A stretch of DNA of 33,797 nt from assembly GCA_014647935.1 (NCBI GenBank), contig BMQD01000041.1, forward strand, positions 1 through 33,797, in the 5' to 3' direction. Numbering within the stretch: position 1 is the stretch's first letter; each line of letters opens with the position of its first letter. Below, piece by piece: positions 32,800-33,797 of this stretch. The DNA is from Planomonospora parontospora (lineage in GTDB: Bacteria; Actinomycetota; Actinomycetes; Streptosporangiales; Streptosporangiaceae). Below the pieces are notes generated by a model. The model saw nothing but the letters and a program-made list of their open reading frames with translations, had not been told where the DNA came from and made no database searches. Both the position numbers and the translations under genes were made by a program.

Positions 32800-33438
32800 G
32801 TGGACCATTCCCTGCGAGAAAGAGTGCGGTCCGGGGATCCGGCCGCGTTCGGGCGGCTCTTCGACGAGCACGCCCGGACCGTCTACCGCCACGCCCTGCG
32901 CGTGTCGGGTGATCCCTCCGCGGCCGAGGACGTCGTTTCGCTGACCTTCCTGGAGGCCTGGCGGATCCGGAAGCGCGTCCTGCCCGGCGACGAGAGCCTG
33001 CTCCCCTGGCTGCTCGGCATCACCACCAACGTCCACCGCAACGTCGCCCGCAGCGCCAGGCGGCACCGGGCGGCCCTGGAGCGGCTGCACGAGAACGACG
33101 TCACCCCCGACTTCTCACACGAGCTGGTGGAGCGGGTCGCCGACAGCGAGGAGCTGCGCGCCGTCCGCGCCGCGCTGGGGCGGCTGCGCCGTACCGACCG
33201 CGAGATCTTCACGCTGTGCGTCTGGTCGGGCCTCGACCACGCCGCCACCGCCCAGGCCCTGGGCGTCCCCGTGGGGACGGTGCGCTCCCGGCTCTCCCGC
33301 GCCCGCGCCCGGCTGCGCGAGCTCACCGCCGAGGAGCTGAGGAAGTCGCGCTCCGGGACGCAACGCCGCGACGGCACCGGACAGGTACAGGCAGGCCGCC
33401 GGAGCGCGGCCCGGTCGACACAGGAGACAGCCCGTTGA
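32800..33438 (+). CDS. sigma-70-family (ECF-like) RNA polymerase sigma factor
   Basis: 212 residues from GTG 32800 (GGGACGG upstream); the frame is open to 32689 but the family begins near here with SLRERVRSGDPAAFGRLFDEHARTVY. Sigma2: YRHALRVSGDPSAAEDVVSLTFLEAWR; sigma4: LRRTDREIFTLCVWSGLDHAATAQALGVPVGTVRSRLSRARARL. A basic, unstructured tail ends RSTQETAR. The stop TGA (33436-33438) is made by the right end of the IS605-type element. In relatives a gene often overlaps this stop (CU044_5270-type); here the element separates it, if it exists beyond the window. Confidence 0.9.
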   Translation: MDHSLRERVRSGDPAAFGRLFDEHARTVYRHALRVSGDPSAAEDVVSLTFLEAWRIRKRVLPGDESLLPWLLGITTNVHRNVARSARRHRAALERLHENDVTPDFSHELVERVADSEELRAVRAALGRLRRTDREIFTLCVWSGLDHAATAQALGVPVGTVRSRLSRARARLRELTAEELRKSRSGTQRRDGTGQVQAGRRSAARSTQETAR

Positions 33439-33797
33439 CTTCCTCCCCCGCCCTAAAGGCGGGGGATTCCAGCGGTCGCCCGCTGGGGTTCCTGCTTCAC
33501 CGACGACCGCCCCGTCCGGGAGGACTCCCGTTGAGGTCTTACACCGTCTCCACAGGCAGACGCCGCCAGCCCGGCGGCCAGGATGTTGCGTGCCGCGTTC
33601 ACGTCGCGGTCATGCACGGCGCCGCAGTCGCACGTCCACTCGCGGACGTTCAGCGGCAGCTTCCCGCGGATCGTGCCGCAGGCTCCGCACAGCTTGGAGC
33701 TGGGGAACCAGCGGTCGATCACGACGAGTTCGCGCTCGTACCAGGCGCACTTGTACTCCAGCATGGAGCGCAGTTCCGTCCACGACGCGTCCGAGAT
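33435..33797 (-). mobile_element. IS605-type element, right end and 3' part
   Basis: Right end on the minus strand: GAATC, stem CCCCCGCC (33445-33465 hairpin, 5-base loop), six bases AGGAAG, then TCAA at 33438-33435. The layout is the same as in the element at 15856. The left end lies outside the window. The flank just past the right end is the 3' end of the sigma gene, so an omega RNA from this copy would carry a guide beginning CGGGCTGTCTCCTG. Confidence 0.82.
33453..33797 (-). CDS. tnpB: TnpB RNA-guided nuclease, C-terminal part (gene enters from the right)
   Basis: The frame is open at the right edge and covers about 114 codons: [20 protein letters not shown], then [19 protein letters not shown], then [21 protein letters not shown]. 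These are the zinc-finger four Cys and the RuvC-III Asp of TnpB. The tail ends [14 protein letters not shown], typical of actinobacterial TnpB, with the stop TAG inside the right-end hairpin. RuvC-I and RuvC-II, outside the window, decide whether it is active. TnpB uses an omega RNA to cut DNA and maintain the element. Confidence 0.9.
   Translation of the reverse strand: MSDASWTELRSMLEYKCAWYERELVVIDRWFPSSKLCGACGTIRGKLPLNVREWTCDCGAVHDRDVNAARNILAAGLAASACGDGVRPQRESSRTGRSSVKQEPQRATAGIPRL

Overview
The window is very GC-rich DNA with strong third-position G/C, actinobacterial gene families (NsrR with Asp8 and three Cys, ECF41 sigma factor, NsdA-like XRE-TPR regulator, AA10-CBM2 secreted protein) and many GTG starts behind GGAGG sites. 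It is best read as the chromosome of a filamentous actinomycete. A Streptosporangiaceae-type genus is my inference from the sigma factor at the right end and from the overall gene flavour; no marker gene settles it.

Layout, left to right. Bases 1-53 hold the 5' end of a gene that leaves the window. Bases 311-2054 are a nitric-oxide defence pair, nsrR then hmp, with an inverted repeat between them. Next come a small SRPBCC protein, a SpoIIE-type phosphatase with a GAF-like region, and a divergent MFS transporter / ROK regulator pair. From 6.8 to 8.9 kb there is a polysaccharide-binding block: a secreted AA10-CBM2 oxygenase with a readable promoter, a lipoprotein whose only domain is CBM2, and a truncated GNAT remnant. 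Two hairpins and two unusual tRNA genes (a CAU tRNA lacking core tertiary bases, and an Arg tRNA with anticodon GCG) follow at 8.88-9.21 kb. An ECF41 sigma factor with a small membrane protein, Tex, a DinB-fold protein and a WGR-propeller protein carry the window to 15.7 kb.

Bases 15.75-16.85 kb are a graveyard. A phosphotriesterase-like gene was interrupted by an IS605-type (TnpB) element, and the element then lost its left end, the N-terminus of TnpB and the RuvC-II region. After it come a DUF998 membrane protein, a MerR / aldo-keto reductase operon, a DesK-type histidine kinase whose response regulator is only a remnant, a methyl-accepting chemotaxis protein divergent from a solute-binding lipoprotein, a secreted 5'-nucleotidase, a rhomboid protease and another SRPBCC protein.

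Bases 26.4-29.4 kb contain the most system-like cassette: an XRE-TPR regulator translationally coupled to an aminoglycoside-phosphotransferase-like kinase, and, in the opposite direction, a 94-residue acidic/aromatic protein followed by a 31-codon basic, proline-rich peptide gene with a very good ribosome site. The right end has a flavin monooxygenase / TetR pair with two tandem operator-like dyads, a ketopantoate-reductase-family gene, a sigma-70-family factor, and the 3' part of a second TnpB element whose right end supplies the stop codon of the sigma factor.

Minisatellites (44-bp, 15-bp and 25-bp units) sit just after or over the 3' ends of three genes, and two of them repeat the gene's own stop codon.
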